The position numbers and the translations under genes were made by a program. A model generated the notes under the pieces. The model worked only from the letters and a program-made list of their open reading frames with translations, had not been told where the DNA came from and made no database searches. A stretch of 64,000 bases of DNA, taken from Pseudomonas frederiksbergensis (GTDB taxonomy: Bacteria > Pseudomonadota > Gammaproteobacteria > Pseudomonadales > Pseudomonadaceae). Shown in pieces: positions 45,632-55,375 of this stretch (position 1 is its first letter; each line of letters opens with the position of its first letter). Location: assembly GCF_003732705.1 (NCBI RefSeq), contig NZ_MOBR01000008.1, forward strand, positions 310,001 to 374,000. Reading direction: 5' to 3'.

Positions 45632-46812
45632 GGGTTGTAGATGTCGTCGCGGGTCCAGGGCAGTTCATGGCTGCCATCGGCGTGGGTTTTCACCGCGAGA
45701 ATCTGGTGCAGGTTGATCCAGCCTTTGGCGAAGGCATAGGCGCAACCGGCCAGGTACAGCCGCCAGATTCGCAGGGCCTGTTGCGGCACCTCTTTGGCGG
45801 CGGCTTCCAGGTTGTCTTCCAGGCGTTCGCTCCAGTGGTCGAGGGTGCGCGCGTAATGCAACCGCAGGCTCTCGACATCGACGATCTCCAGCCCTGCTTC
45901 GCTGATCTCGGCAGAGATCATCGACAGGTGCGGTAGCTCGCCGTTGGGGAACACGTACTTCTCGATGAAATCACCGGCACCGCGTCCGACCGGACGGCCA
46001 TCGGTGTACTTGGCGGTAATCCCGTGGTTCATCACCAGGCCACCGTCCTTCACCGCGCCGAACAGGATTTTGCAGTACTCGGCCAGGTTCGCATGGCCGA
46101 CGTGTTCGAACATGCCGACGCTGACCACTTTATCGAAGCGCCCATCCTGAGGCAGATCGCGGTAGTCGAGCAGTTGCAGTTCGATCAGATCGTCCAGACC
46201 TTCTTCTTTAACCCGTTCACGGGCCAGGGCCAGTTGCTCTTTGCTGAGGGTGATTCCGAACACTTTTGCGCCAAACTCACGGGCCGCATACCGCGCCAAC
46301 CCGCCCCAGCCGCAACCGACATCCAGCAAGTAGTCGCCCGGTTGCAGACGCAGCTTGCGACATAGATGACGGAATTTGGCCTGCTGGGCTTGCTCCAGGG
46401 TTTCACTGCCGGTCTCGAAATAGGCGCAGGAATACGCCATGTCGCTGTCGAGCCACAGCTGATAAAACGCGTTGGAGAGGTCGTAGTGGTAGGAGATGGC
46501 TTTGGCGTCGGTTTCCTTGTCGTGAACGAGGCGAACCGGCTGACTGTCGGCGTCACCCAGCAATGCCTGGCTCCACTCATCACAGACGCGGATGACATCG
46601 CTGATTGAGCCTTCCAGCTCAAGTTTGCCTTCGACAAACGCTGCCCCCAGTGCGTCCAGGCTTGGATGGGTCAATTGGGTAACCATTTGTGGGTCCTTTA
46701 CCACAATGGTGACGCTGGGCGTCGGGCCCAGATTGAATTCATGGCCATCCCAGAGTCGCAGGCGAAGAGGTAGCTGCAGATTCTGTAAGGCCGGTGGAAG
46801 TTGCGCGAGCAT
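45628..46812 (-). CDS. cfaB: Cyclopropane-fatty-acyl-phospholipid synthase
   Basis: 394 residues, as in P. putida CfaB, whose start it resembles ([10 protein letters not shown]). The C-terminal methyltransferase domain has the SAM loop [31 protein letters not shown] and the family signature with bicarbonate-site Cys/His/Glu positions. It methylates double bonds of membrane lipid chains in stationary phase. It is convergent with cls, and both modify phospholipids. The 228-bp upstream region to 47040 probably holds its promoter. Confidence 0.9.
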   Translation of the reverse strand: MLAQLPPALQNLQLPLRLRLWDGHEFNLGPTPSVTIVVKDPQMVTQLTHPSLDALGAAFVEGKLELEGSISDVIRVCDEWSQALLGDADSQPVRLVHDKETDAKAISYHYDLSNAFYQLWLDSDMAYSCAYFETGSETLEQAQQAKFRHLCRKLRLQPGDYLLDVGCGWGGLARYAAREFGAKVFGITLSKEQLALARERVKEEGLDDLIELQLLDYRDLPQDGRFDKVVSVGMFEHVGHANLAEYCKILFGAVKDGGLVMNHGITAKYTDGRPVGRGAGDFIEKYVFPNGELPHLSMISAEISEAGLEIVDVESLRLHYARTLDHWSERLEDNLEAAAKEVPQQALRIWRLYLAGCAYAFAKGWINLHQILAVKTHADGSHELPWTRDDIYNP

Positions 46813-47040
46813 GGAAAATCCCCCTTATTTCAGACGTCTGATGTGAGGGTAGACCATCCTAGAAAAATAGCTGGCTATCGATTTAATAGCCTTTTTCTAT
46901 ATAGCTCGCGACGCTTCAAACCGCCGTCGTGAATCTGTAAAAACAATGGTCCACACCTAGATGACTACGAAGTGAGCACACAGTTCTAAAAAGTTTATAT
47001 CGCCGAGACCTCCCGGTTTAGAGCGTTGGCTACGGGTATA
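46813..47040. other. Intergenic region between the cfaB promoter and the P-type ATPase stop
   Basis: AT-rich for this genome, with an imperfect inverted repeat (AATAGCTGGCTAT/ATTTAATAGCC). It should contain the cfaB promoter; I see no convincing terminator for the leftward ATPase operon and no RpoS-specific signal I can call with confidence. Confidence 0.4.
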
Positions 47041-48951
47041 TCAGACTTCATCTTTCAACTTGAGCAGCGGCTCCTGGAATCGCAGCAAACGCCCGGCGTT
47101 GCCCAATACCAACAACGTGCTCATGTTATGCAGCAACGCGGCAATCATTGCCCCCGCCGCGCCGAGCCAGCCGAACGCCGCGAAGGCGACGATTGCCAGG
47201 GTCCAGCCCAGGCCGATGATCACGTTGACCTGCAATGTCTGGCGGCACTGGCGACTTAACCGCACACACGTCCCGAGCCGGCGCAGGTCACTGCCGATCA
47301 GCACGATGTCCGCCGAGGCGAGCGCGATATCCGCTCCGCCGGCGCCCATGGCCACACCGACGACACCGGCCTTCAACGCCAGGGAATCGTTAATGCCGTC
47401 ACCGACCACCATTGGCCGGAAACCACTGCCGATTTCCGTCAGCACGCGATTGAGTTTGTCTTCAGGCAAGGCTTGAGCTTCGACATCGCTGATACCGACA
47501 TCGCGAGCCAGCGTATGGGCGACGCTTTGCCGATCCCCCGTGAGCAATAACTGCCGACCCAATCCCAGCTCACGCAATTCATTCAAGGCAAATCGCGCTT
47601 CAGGTTTGACGGTGTCCGCCAGCAACAGCCAGGCGAGAAACTCACCGTTCAGCGCCAGCCCGGCAATCGGCCCGTCGTGTTCGGGAACAGCCGAAGTATC
47701 GATACCCAACTGCGCGAATAACTCTGGACGCCCGAGGGCCGCTTCGCCCTGCTCCGTCATCGCCACCACGCCCAGCCCCTGGCGTTCGTGAATGTCGGAG
47801 AGCAGCAGGAAATGCTCCTGAGTCACCAGGCTGGCCAACGCACGACTGACCGGGTGGCTGCTTGCCGAGCCGAGGCTGGCGGCGAGTTTCAGCACGTGAT
47901 CACGATCCTCCAACGGGCTGTCGATGGATTGCAGGCGCAAGGTGCCGAAGGTCAGCGTCCCGGTTTTATCGACAACCAATGACGTCAGGTCTGCCAGCTC
48001 TTCAAGGAACGCCGAGCTGCGAATCAGAATCCCGTGACGCGCCGCCACCGCGACCCCGGCAATCGCCGTGGCCGGCGCCGACAACACCAATGCGCACGGA
48101 CACGCCGCCACCAACACCGCCAACATCGCCTGGGCATCGTTGGTGATGAACCAGGTCACGGCAGCGAGCAGCAACACCAGCACCATGTAACTACCGGCGT
48201 AACGCTCCAGCAGGCGAGTGATCGGTGGCTTGGAACGCTCGGCGCTTTGCATCAGCGCGATGACTTTGCCGAGGGTCGATTCGTTGCCGGTACGGGTCAC
48301 TTCAATCCGTAGCAGGCCATCAAGGTTGATCGCGCCGCCGAACACGGTCATGCCAACCACCGCTTCCAACGGCACCGACTCACCGGTAATCGACGCGGTG
48401 TCGAGGCTCGCCTGACCCGACAACACCCGACCATCCGCCGGCACTCGATCACCGGCACGCACCTCAACAATGTCGCCAGACTTGAGCGTGCCGTTGTCGA
48501 CCTCAATCACCGTGCCGTCAGCTTGAACCTTGCGCGCATGGCTGCGGGTCAATTTGCCGAGGGCGTGAATCGCCTCTTGAGAGCCGATGACACTGCGCTC
48601 TTCCAGTACGTGGCCGAAGATCATGATGATCGGTAGTAGCGCCGCCGTCAGCAGATCACCCGTGGCCCAGGCTCCGAGCATCGCCAGGGCGATCAGTTGA
48701 TCGGTGATCCCGTGCAAGCTTGGGTAGCGCAAGCTGTACCAGGCCGAGCGCATCACCGGCACGGCCACCAGCAACGAGGCGAAACCCAACAGCAATTGGC
48801 TGACCCCGGTCTGCTCCGGCGACACCCAGCGCCAGATCAAACCGAGCCCGAGCAAGCCCAGGGCGAGCATGGCCAGGGTCAGTTGGCGCGCGGCGCTGCG
48901 TTGTTCAGCCGAGGACAACATGCTCGGTGCGGCGGCGGTTTGGGCAGTCAT
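47041..48951 (-). CDS. P1B-type heavy-metal-transporting ATPase without N-terminal metal domains
   Basis: 636 residues. It has no HMA or CxxC metal domain: an N-terminal pair of helices leads directly into the core. TGES actuator is at 189-192, the CPC metal-binding motif at 284-286 (AACPCALVLS), the phosphorylated DKTGT at about 328-332, SSHP in the nucleotide domain, GDGINDS near the end of the soluble part. CPC places it in the Zn/Cu/Cd class. As the last gene of a four-gene operon, it overlaps the preceding SPFH gene as ATGA. The direction of transport and ion are not readable. Confidence 0.92.
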   Translation of the reverse strand: MTAQTAAAPSMLSSAEQRSAARQLTLAMLALGLLGLGLIWRWVSPEQTGVSQLLLGFASLLVAVPVMRSAWYSLRYPSLHGITDQLIALAMLGAWATGDLLTAALLPIIMIFGHVLEERSVIGSQEAIHALGKLTRSHARKVQADGTVIEVDNGTLKSGDIVEVRAGDRVPADGRVLSGQASLDTASITGESVPLEAVVGMTVFGGAINLDGLLRIEVTRTGNESTLGKVIALMQSAERSKPPITRLLERYAGSYMVLVLLLAAVTWFITNDAQAMLAVLVAACPCALVLSAPATAIAGVAVAARHGILIRSSAFLEELADLTSLVVDKTGTLTFGTLRLQSIDSPLEDRDHVLKLAASLGSASSHPVSRALASLVTQEHFLLLSDIHERQGLGVVAMTEQGEAALGRPELFAQLGIDTSAVPEHDGPIAGLALNGEFLAWLLLADTVKPEARFALNELRELGLGRQLLLTGDRQSVAHTLARDVGISDVEAQALPEDKLNRVLTEIGSGFRPMVVGDGINDSLALKAGVVGVAMGAGGADIALASADIVLIGSDLRRLGTCVRLSRQCRQTLQVNVIIGLGWTLAIVAFAAFGWLGAAGAMIAALLHNMSTLLVLGNAGRLLRFQEPLLKLKDEV

Positions 48952-50006
48952 TGTGCAGCTCCCTGAATGATCAGGCGGGAATCGTCTTTCGGATCGACCG
49001 TGGTTACTGAGCCGGCCTGGCCGAGAATCTTCGGCATCCGCTCACGGTAAATGCGCAGCAGCATTTGTGGGTCCGTGCCCTGCTGTTGCGCCTTGGCCAG
49101 GCTCAATACCGTCGCTGTATCCGCCGAGGCCTTGGCCAGTCGTTCACTGGCTTGAGCGTGGGCGACCTGCACGGTTCGGTCGGCTTGTTCGTTGGCGGTC
49201 TGGGTCAGTTTCTCGGCTTCGGTGCGCGCATTGGCCACGGCTTTATCGGCTTGCTGACTGGCGGTCAGCACCGCGTTGAATGCATTCACCGCCGGGCCGG
49301 GCAGACTCGATTGCACATCGACCCGGGCGACTTCGATTCCGATGCCCTGCCCGGTTGCGCTCAATTCGGCCAGGCGTTGATTGATGCCCTGCACCAGATC
49401 ACCGCGCAAGCGTTCGCGGCGTTCGGCGGCGTTGTTGTCGGCGCCGATCAGTTCAGGTCTTGCAACCAGAATGGTGTCCAGATCCCGCGCCGCGGTAAGC
49501 GCCAAGGCACTGCGGGTGACCAGGCGATCCAGTGCCGGCAGCACATGTTCACCTTGAAGGACGAAGGCATACGGTTCGGTGACTTTGTAAAACACCCGCA
49601 CATCCAGTTGCACCACGCCGGCGTCACCGGTCAGCAAATAACCGGAGCCGGCGAGTGCATCACTGAGCGGCGTGGCAAATGTCGCCACCCGATCTGCCTG
49701 CAATGCGACATCGCTGCGCAGCAGATTTTCCACGCGACGCTCGATCACCCGGTCCGCCGCTGGCAACAAAATCACCTGCTCGAACGGACGTGGCCACGCC
49801 AATAACAGACCCGCATTTTGAATGCGATCCAACGCACCAAAGTGCAAAACCACCGCACGATTTTGCGGATCAATCTGCCGCACATTGGAGAACGCCCAAG
49901 CCAAAGCGGCCAACACCGTGACCGCGTAAAGCGCCAAAAAAGCCAGACGCCCGGCCTGAATCCAGGGGCTGCTTAACTCATTTGTTCCACGTGGAACCAA
50001 ATTCAT
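48948..50006 (-). CDS. SPFH/stomatin-family membrane protein (HflK-like), third of operon
   Basis: 352 residues. One N-terminal membrane helix (FLALYAVTVLAALAWAF) precedes an SPFH domain (RQIDPQNRAVVLHFGALDRIQNAGLLLAWPRPFE in part: NRAVVLHFG, AWPRPFE). A long Ala/Gln/Glu-rich helix follows (about residues 240-310). HflK/HflC-type proteins form large ring cages around the FtsH protease; this set is separate from the housekeeping hflK-hflC locus, with no hfq or hflX beside it. The start overlaps the previous stop as ATGA. Confidence 0.88.
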   Translation of the reverse strand: MNLVPRGTNELSSPWIQAGRLAFLALYAVTVLAALAWAFSNVRQIDPQNRAVVLHFGALDRIQNAGLLLAWPRPFEQVILLPAADRVIERRVENLLRSDVALQADRVATFATPLSDALAGSGYLLTGDAGVVQLDVRVFYKVTEPYAFVLQGEHVLPALDRLVTRSALALTAARDLDTILVARPELIGADNNAAERRERLRGDLVQGINQRLAELSATGQGIGIEVARVDVQSSLPGPAVNAFNAVLTASQQADKAVANARTEAEKLTQTANEQADRTVQVAHAQASERLAKASADTATVLSLAKAQQQGTDPQMLLRIYRERMPKILGQAGSVTTVDPKDDSRLIIQGAAQ

Positions 50007-51049
50007 GGCTGCGACCCGGACTTGTTTTCGAGGCTCGGCGGACCGTCCACCAACACCCTGAACGGTGCCGCATCGGTGCGCAAAATCAGTTTGGTGCCCG
50101 GTGAAACAATCGTGCCCAAGGTATCGAGCGAGCGCAGCAGGTTGTAGAGCTGTGGCGATCCGGCGTAGGCGCGGCCATAAATCTGTGCGGCTTCGACGCG
50201 AGATTGCGCTTCAATATCGGCGGCTTTTACCGTGGCATCGGCCTGCACGATGCGCGCATCACGTTCGGCGGCAGAACGGATTTGCGCCGCTTCGCGTTTA
50301 CCGATGGCCGTGCGTTCGGTGGCAATTGTTTCACGCTCGGCACGCATGCGATCGACGGTGGCGGTGAGCGTCACCGACGGCAACGTCAGTCGCTCAATGC
50401 CGACTTGCAGCACGCGCACGCCATAAGTCGTCAGCAACTGCTGATCAATCTGCTGACGCAACTGCGCTTCGAAATCGGCGATGTGCACTTGGTTGGCGTC
50501 GGTGTTCACCAGGTTAGCCAGATCGAAACTGCTGGCGGTGGTTTCCAGTGCCGAGCCAACGAAGGTGCGAATCTGCCGCGCGGCTTCATCCGGCTGGTTC
50601 TGCACGGCGCGCATAAAACGCTGCACATTGTCCGGGTCACCCTGCACCTGCCACGCCACATAAGCCTGAACGATGATGCGCAAACCATCCCGCGTGCCGA
50701 CGTCCTGCAAACCACTGGAGGTGGTTCGCAAACGCAGGTCCACCGGAATCGCCGCTTCGAACGGCGCCGGCCAGCGCCAGCCCAAGCCCGGTTCCAGCAA
50801 CACCCGCGACGGATTGCCGAAACGGGTAATCACCGTGGCCTCCCCCGAACGCACTTGCACCAGGCTCGCGGCGGCGATGGCGAAGGCCACCAGCAACGCC
50901 GCCCAACCCATTCGCCGCCACGGGAATGGGCCGGCTTCCCCGGGTTCACCGTGGTGGTGATGGTGATGGTGATGACCGTGAGAATGCCCACCGTGGCCGT
51001 GATCGTGGCCAGTGTGGTCATCGTGATCGTGAGTATGCGACTGGCTCAA
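50003..51049 (-). CDS. SPFH-family protein (HflC-like) with His-rich cytoplasmic N-terminus
   Basis: 348 residues. The first 33 residues contain 17 His, including eight in a row (26-33), alternating with Asp, Gly and Ser, a metal-binding composition also seen in zinc transporters and chaperones. One membrane helix (GWAALLVAFAIAAASLVQV) and an SPFH domain follow (GEATVITRFGNPSRVLLEPGLGWRWPAP in part). A coiled-coil segment lies at about 225-285. The His-rich head probably faces the cytoplasm. Overlaps both neighbours by four bases. Confidence 0.88.
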   Translation of the reverse strand: MSQSHTHDHDDHTGHDHGHGGHSHGHHHHHHHHGEPGEAGPFPWRRMGWAALLVAFAIAAASLVQVRSGEATVITRFGNPSRVLLEPGLGWRWPAPFEAAIPVDLRLRTTSSGLQDVGTRDGLRIIVQAYVAWQVQGDPDNVQRFMRAVQNQPDEAARQIRTFVGSALETTASSFDLANLVNTDANQVHIADFEAQLRQQIDQQLLTTYGVRVLQVGIERLTLPSVTLTATVDRMRAERETIATERTAIGKREAAQIRSAAERDARIVQADATVKAADIEAQSRVEAAQIYGRAYAGSPQLYNLLRSLDTLGTIVSPGTKLILRTDAAPFRVLVDGPPSLENKSGSQP

Positions 51050-53010
51050 TGGGTGGCTCCTGGCTGAGCGGTGTTACGCGACGACGCAGGGTCGGCCGGC
51101 AGCGTGAACGTACGCAGGTCAATGGTCGGCGCGTTGCTGCTGCCGCCCAGACGATGATCGAGAACCAGGAGCTTGGCGTTGGCCAGGCCCTGGGTCAGTT
51201 GACTGAAATACTGCTCCAGCACAAAGGCCTGGCCGGCACTGGCGTAGGCTTTGCGCTCGGCGCTGAACCGCAGGTCCGACGCCTGCGCCGTGGCGTTGAT
51301 TTCCCGCGCACTGGCGGTGGCTTGATCGCGAGCAACGCTGGCCTGCAACTGCGCCTGGTTGGTCGCCTCCGCTGCGGCGCCGCGCTCACGGGAGATCAAC
51401 GCCTGCGCACCAATCTGCGCCGCTTGCACAGCGTGATAAGCATTGGCGGCTCCTGCCGGTGGATGAATCGCCTCAACGACCGTGGCGAGAATTTCCACGC
51501 CGCTGTCGAGTTTCTGCAGGTCTGCCTGCACCGCACGACCGATCTCTTCACCCAGCCCTACCCTGTCCTCACCGAGCAAACCGTCGAGGGTTCGTGAGGC
51601 AAAGTCATGCACCAGAATTCGGCTGGCGGTGCTGCGAATCAGCGTTGGGACATCGGCGCTGTTGTAGGTCGCGGCCAACGCGTCCTTGTCATTCAAGCCG
51701 ATGCGATAAACGAAACGCACGTCCATGTTGACGATCTGGAAGCTCTGCTTATCGGCACGGCTGCTGGCGATGACTTGGGATTTATCGTTCACATGGCTGG
51801 CGTCCCACAAGCGATTGGCAATCGCCGGGGCCGGGCCTTCAGCCGACTCGGCAACAACAGGTGCCGAGGCTTCACCGACGCTGGTGGCCAACTCATGCAC
51901 CACGCCATTCTCGATGTTCAGCACCCGCCCCAGCGGCCAAGGCAAACCGGCATGCAAACCAGGGCCGAACACCTCCACCGGTTTACCGAAACGCTCGTAG
52001 ATGCCGCGCCCCTGCAACGGGATTTCGTGAATCCCGGTGAGCGCCCAACCGACCATCGCCACTACCGCCAGCACCGGAAAAAATGCCCGACGCATATAGG
52101 TGAAGGCCCAGATTTGCCGCAGGTCGATGCCGAAGCGGTTATGCAATTCGTGCTGTAACGCGAGCAACGGCTGTGGCGGCCAACGCAGCATGTCGGCGAC
52201 AAAGCTGCGCGCCAGTAACGCCGGTTCAAGGTTTTCACGTTGCGGACTGAACAGTGAAAGCACGGCGCGCAGCAATAACTCGACCGCCACCAGCCCCGGC
52301 AGCAAACCGATCAGCACCGCCAGACGCACCGGCCAGACGGAGGTGTCATTGCCGAACAACAAGCAGAGCGCGCTCAGCACCAGACAAATAATCGCGACTC
52401 GAGTCAGTTGCGCCAATGACCCGGCTTCAGGCCATTCGGCAACGTTTTCCTGGGCCAGTTGCCGCTCCAGTACCAGCAAACCGAAGGCCAGCAGCAACGA
52501 CAGCGCGGCGCCGATACTGGCGGACAAGCCCAGCGTGGCGGGCGTTAGCGCCAGATTCCAGACTTGCTTGATACTGAACAACGTCAACAGCGCCCAACCG
52601 ACCAGCCAGAACGTCGACGCGCCAATCTGCGCCAGCAGGTGCACCCAGCGCTGGCTGATCCGATCCAGCAACCGCTCGTACCAGCCCACCGGCGCGACCG
52701 TTTCTTCCTCGACGACCACAGGCACTGACACGCTCGGATTCATCGCTTGCGCGCGCCATTGCGTCACCCACCAGGCCGATTGCAGACCGGCAACCAGCAC
52801 CAGCAACCCGGCGCTTTGATTGACCAACAGCGCGCCCCACAGCGACTGCGGTGCAAACAGCGCGACAAAAAACGCCAGCACCAGTCCCACCGCCGCCAAG
52901 GCGCTCAGGCCGATGGCGTACTGACGCAATCGCCGCCCGTGAAAGAGCGCCTGCTGAAAACGCGGCAACCCGGCTACTTGCGTTCCATCGACATCAAGAT
53001 CGACTTGCAT
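51046..53010 (-). CDS. Large SPFH-family membrane protein (HflK-like), first of operon
   Basis: 654 residues from ATG 53010 (GGGGTGG just upstream). An alternative GTG 53052 would add 14. Unlike normal HflK, its N-terminal half holds about six hydrophobic segments (LSALAAVGLVLAFFVALFA, SAGLLVLVAGLQSAWWVTQW and others), then an SPFH domain starting near RAFFPVLAVVAMVGWALTG and IPLQGRGIYERFGKPVEVFGPGLHAGLPWP, and a coiled coil rich in Ala/Gln/Arg at about 545-610. It leads the SPFH-SPFH-SPFH-ATPase operon, coupled by ATGA to the His-rich gene. Confidence 0.85.
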   Translation of the reverse strand: MQVDLDVDGTQVAGLPRFQQALFHGRRLRQYAIGLSALAAVGLVLAFFVALFAPQSLWGALLVNQSAGLLVLVAGLQSAWWVTQWRAQAMNPSVSVPVVVEEETVAPVGWYERLLDRISQRWVHLLAQIGASTFWLVGWALLTLFSIKQVWNLALTPATLGLSASIGAALSLLLAFGLLVLERQLAQENVAEWPEAGSLAQLTRVAIICLVLSALCLLFGNDTSVWPVRLAVLIGLLPGLVAVELLLRAVLSLFSPQRENLEPALLARSFVADMLRWPPQPLLALQHELHNRFGIDLRQIWAFTYMRRAFFPVLAVVAMVGWALTGIHEIPLQGRGIYERFGKPVEVFGPGLHAGLPWPLGRVLNIENGVVHELATSVGEASAPVVAESAEGPAPAIANRLWDASHVNDKSQVIASSRADKQSFQIVNMDVRFVYRIGLNDKDALAATYNSADVPTLIRSTASRILVHDFASRTLDGLLGEDRVGLGEEIGRAVQADLQKLDSGVEILATVVEAIHPPAGAANAYHAVQAAQIGAQALISRERGAAAEATNQAQLQASVARDQATASAREINATAQASDLRFSAERKAYASAGQAFVLEQYFSQLTQGLANAKLLVLDHRLGGSSNAPTIDLRTFTLPADPASSRNTAQPGATH

Positions 53011-53057
53011 ACCACCCCAGTGTTTATCGTTGCTGACGTCGAACCCCGTCACATCTC

Positions 53058-53070
53058 GTTACCTTATAAC
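53058..53070. promoter_or_regulatory. Degenerate Zur-like palindrome upstream of the SPFH/ATPase operon
   Basis: GTTACCTTATAAC matches the GTTATAnTATAAC core at 11 of 13 positions and is flanked by CGTTA/TAACG symmetry. It lies 48 bp before ATG 53010. Zinc control is a hypothesis only. Confidence 0.35.
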
Positions 53071-53235
53071 GAAAGTGGTGAAATTTCCGTTCTAAATAGC
53101 TGTATCTAAAGGTGCGCAACCTGTCGCTTAGCTGAAGCCTTGACCGAAATGCCCGGTAACGCACATATTACGTTCGTAATTTTTACCAACGGCTACGTTT
53201 ATTCATCCGTTCCCTTTCAATCCAGGAGTACATCC

Positions 53236-54636
53236 ATGAGCACCTATGACGTCGTGATTCTGGGCGCAGGCCCGGGTGGCTACAACGCAGCGATCCGCGC
53301 CGGCCAACTGGGTCTGAAAGCCGCGTGCGTCGAAGGCCGCGCCACCCTCGGCGGCACCTGCCTGAATGTCGGCTGCATGCCGTCCAAGGCGTTGCTGCAT
53401 GCCTCCGAACTCTACGACGCGGCCATGGGCGCGGAATTCGCCAACCTGGGGATCGAGGTCAAACCGACGCTTAACCTCGCCCAGATGATGAAGCAGAAGG
53501 ATGAAAGCGTTAGTGGACTGACCAAAGGCATCGAGTTTCTGTTTCGCAAAAACAAAGTGGATTGGATCAAGGGCTGGGGCCACATCGACGGGCCGGGCAA
53601 GGTCACCGTGACCGATAGCGCGGGCGGCAAGACCGAGCTGAGCGCCAAGGACATCATCATCGCCACCGGCTCCGAGCCCACTCCCCTGCCCGGCGTCGAC
53701 ATCGACAACAAGCGCATCCTCGACTCCACCGGCGCGCTGTCCCTGAGCGAAGTGCCGAAGCACCTGGTGGTGATCGGCGCCGGGGTCATCGGCCTGGAGC
53801 TGGGCTCGGTCTGGCGGCGTCTGGGGGCTCAGGTGACGGTGGTCGAGTTTCTTGACCGGATCTGCCCCGGTGTCGATGGCGAGGCCGGCAAAACGTTGCA
53901 GCGTTCATTGACCAAGCAAGGCATCAACTTCAAGTTGAGTTCCAAAGTCACCAGCGCCACGACCTCGGCAAACGGTGTGCAACTGAGTGTCGAACCCGCC
54001 GCCGGGGGCACCGCCGAACTGCTGGAAGCCGATTACGTGCTGGTAGCCATCGGGCGCCGGCCTTACACACAAGGGTTGGGGCTGGAGAACATCGGCCTCG
54101 CCACCGACAAGCGCGGCATGCTCGCCAACAAGGGGCACCGCACCGAGGCGGCCGGCATCTGGGTGATCGGCGATGTCACCTCCGGGCCGATGCTCGCGCA
54201 CAAGGCCGAAGACGAAGCCATGGCCTGCGTTGAGCAGATCGTCGGCAAGGCCGGCGAGGTCAATTACGATCTGATCCCCAACGTGATCTACACCCGACCG
54301 GAGCTGGCCAGCGTCGGCAAGACCGAAGAACAGCTCAAGGCCGAGGGGCGTGCCTACAAGGTCGGAAAATTTCCGTTCACCGCCAACAGCCGGGCGAAGA
54401 TCAATCATGAGACCGAAGGCTTCGCCAAAGTGCTGGCCGATGAGCGCACCGACGAAATCCTCGACGTGCACCTGGTCGGTCCGAGTGTCAGTGAAATGAT
54501 CGGCGAATATTGCGTGGCCATGGAGTTCAGCGCGTCAGCCGAAGACATCGCCCTGACCTGCCATCCGCACCCGACGCGCTCCGAGGCGTTGCGCCAGGCG
54601 GCAATGAATGTGGAGGGGATGGCGACGCAGATGTAG
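53236..54636 (+). CDS. lpdA: Dihydrolipoyl dehydrogenase
   Basis: 466 residues from ATG 53236 (AGGAG upstream). The FAD loop is VVILGAGPGGYNAA, the redox disulfide is in GGTCLNVGCMPSK, the NAD loop is VVIGAGVIGLELGSV, and the catalytic His-Glu pair is in CHPHPTRSEALRQA. It reoxidises dihydrolipoamide in 2-oxoacid dehydrogenase or glycine cleavage complexes. It stands alone here without E1/E2 genes, so it resembles the Lpd3-type extra copies of Pseudomonas. It is divergent from the SPFH operon. Confidence 0.93.
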   Translation: MSTYDVVILGAGPGGYNAAIRAGQLGLKAACVEGRATLGGTCLNVGCMPSKALLHASELYDAAMGAEFANLGIEVKPTLNLAQMMKQKDESVSGLTKGIEFLFRKNKVDWIKGWGHIDGPGKVTVTDSAGGKTELSAKDIIIATGSEPTPLPGVDIDNKRILDSTGALSLSEVPKHLVVIGAGVIGLELGSVWRRLGAQVTVVEFLDRICPGVDGEAGKTLQRSLTKQGINFKLSSKVTSATTSANGVQLSVEPAAGGTAELLEADYVLVAIGRRPYTQGLGLENIGLATDKRGMLANKGHRTEAAGIWVIGDVTSGPMLAHKAEDEAMACVEQIVGKAGEVNYDLIPNVIYTRPELASVGKTEEQLKAEGRAYKVGKFPFTANSRAKINHETEGFAKVLADERTDEILDVHLVGPSVSEMIGEYCVAMEFSASAEDIALTCHPHPTRSEALRQAAMNVEGMATQM

Positions 54637-54643
54637 CTCAAGT

Positions 54644-54754
54644 GATCGTTCCCACGCTCTGCTTGGGAATGCAGCCCGTGACGCTCCGCGTCACATCAGG
54701 AGCCGAACGCGGAGCGTCCGAAGAGGCATTCCCACGCAGAGCGTGGGAACGATC
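54644..54754. repeat. Long inverted intergenic repeat, second copy
   Basis: GATCGTTCCCACGCTCTGC at the left is mirrored at the right end, with an inner stem (GTGACGCTCCGCGTCAC, then CGCGGAGCGTC). It is the same family as 3931-4036. It ends at the base before the Lrp-like stop codon. Confidence 0.88.
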
Positions 54755-55231
54755 CTAGCTGGTCGGCAAATGCTCCAGAGGCAACGCCCCCGGTGTTTTC
54801 ACTGTGTGAATCGCAAAGTTGCTGCGGATGTCGCTCACCCCCGGCAACTTCAGTAATCGCCCGGTGAGAAACCGGTCATACGCGCGCAGATCCGGCACCA
54901 CCACTTGCAGCAGAAAATCCGATTCCCCTGACACCAGAAACGCCGAAATCACCTCGGGCAACGCCGTCACAGCCAAGCGAAACGCCTCGGCCTGTTCATC
55001 GTTGTGGCGTTCAACCTTGACCCCGACAAACACCGTCAGGCCGAGCCCCACTTCATCTCGATCAAGGTTGGCCTGATAGCCGCGAATCACCCCCGCCTCT
55101 TCGAGCATCCGCACCCGGCGCAAGCACGGCGAAGCCGACAAGCCGATCTCATCGGCCAATTGCACATTACTCAACCGGCCGTCCCGTTGCAGGGCGGCGA
55201 GAATCTTGCGGTCGTAGGCATCCAGTTTCAT
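54755..55231 (-). CDS. Lrp/AsnC-family transcriptional regulator
   Basis: 158 residues. The N-terminal HTH (KILAALQRDGRLSNVQLADEIGLSASPCLRRVRMLEEAGVI in part: RLSNVQLADEIGLS) is followed by the RAM ligand domain (AFLVSGESDFLLQVVVPDLRAYDRFL). It probably controls the divergent LysE-type exporter, a common pairing for amino-acid export. The effector amino acid is unknown. Confidence 0.92.
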   Translation of the reverse strand: MKLDAYDRKILAALQRDGRLSNVQLADEIGLSASPCLRRVRMLEEAGVIRGYQANLDRDEVGLGLTVFVGVKVERHNDEQAEAFRLAVTALPEVISAFLVSGESDFLLQVVVPDLRAYDRFLTGRLLKLPGVSDIRSNFAIHTVKTPGALPLEHLPTS

Positions 55232-55375
55232 GTTTGGCAGATCCTGATGGTATGCACGTCATTACGTGGCAGGTTATGCCAATCCAGACGGTTTTAGAAG
55301 TGAACTACGCAAGCACCTGCCCTGCCCTCCGGCCCTAGACTGGCCCTACCAAATCGACAACGAACGGGGTGCAAC

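Noticed and set aside
46813..47040. Anaerobic (Anr/Fnr) box in the cfaB promoter
   Set aside because: I found no TTGAT-N4-ATCAA match by eye.
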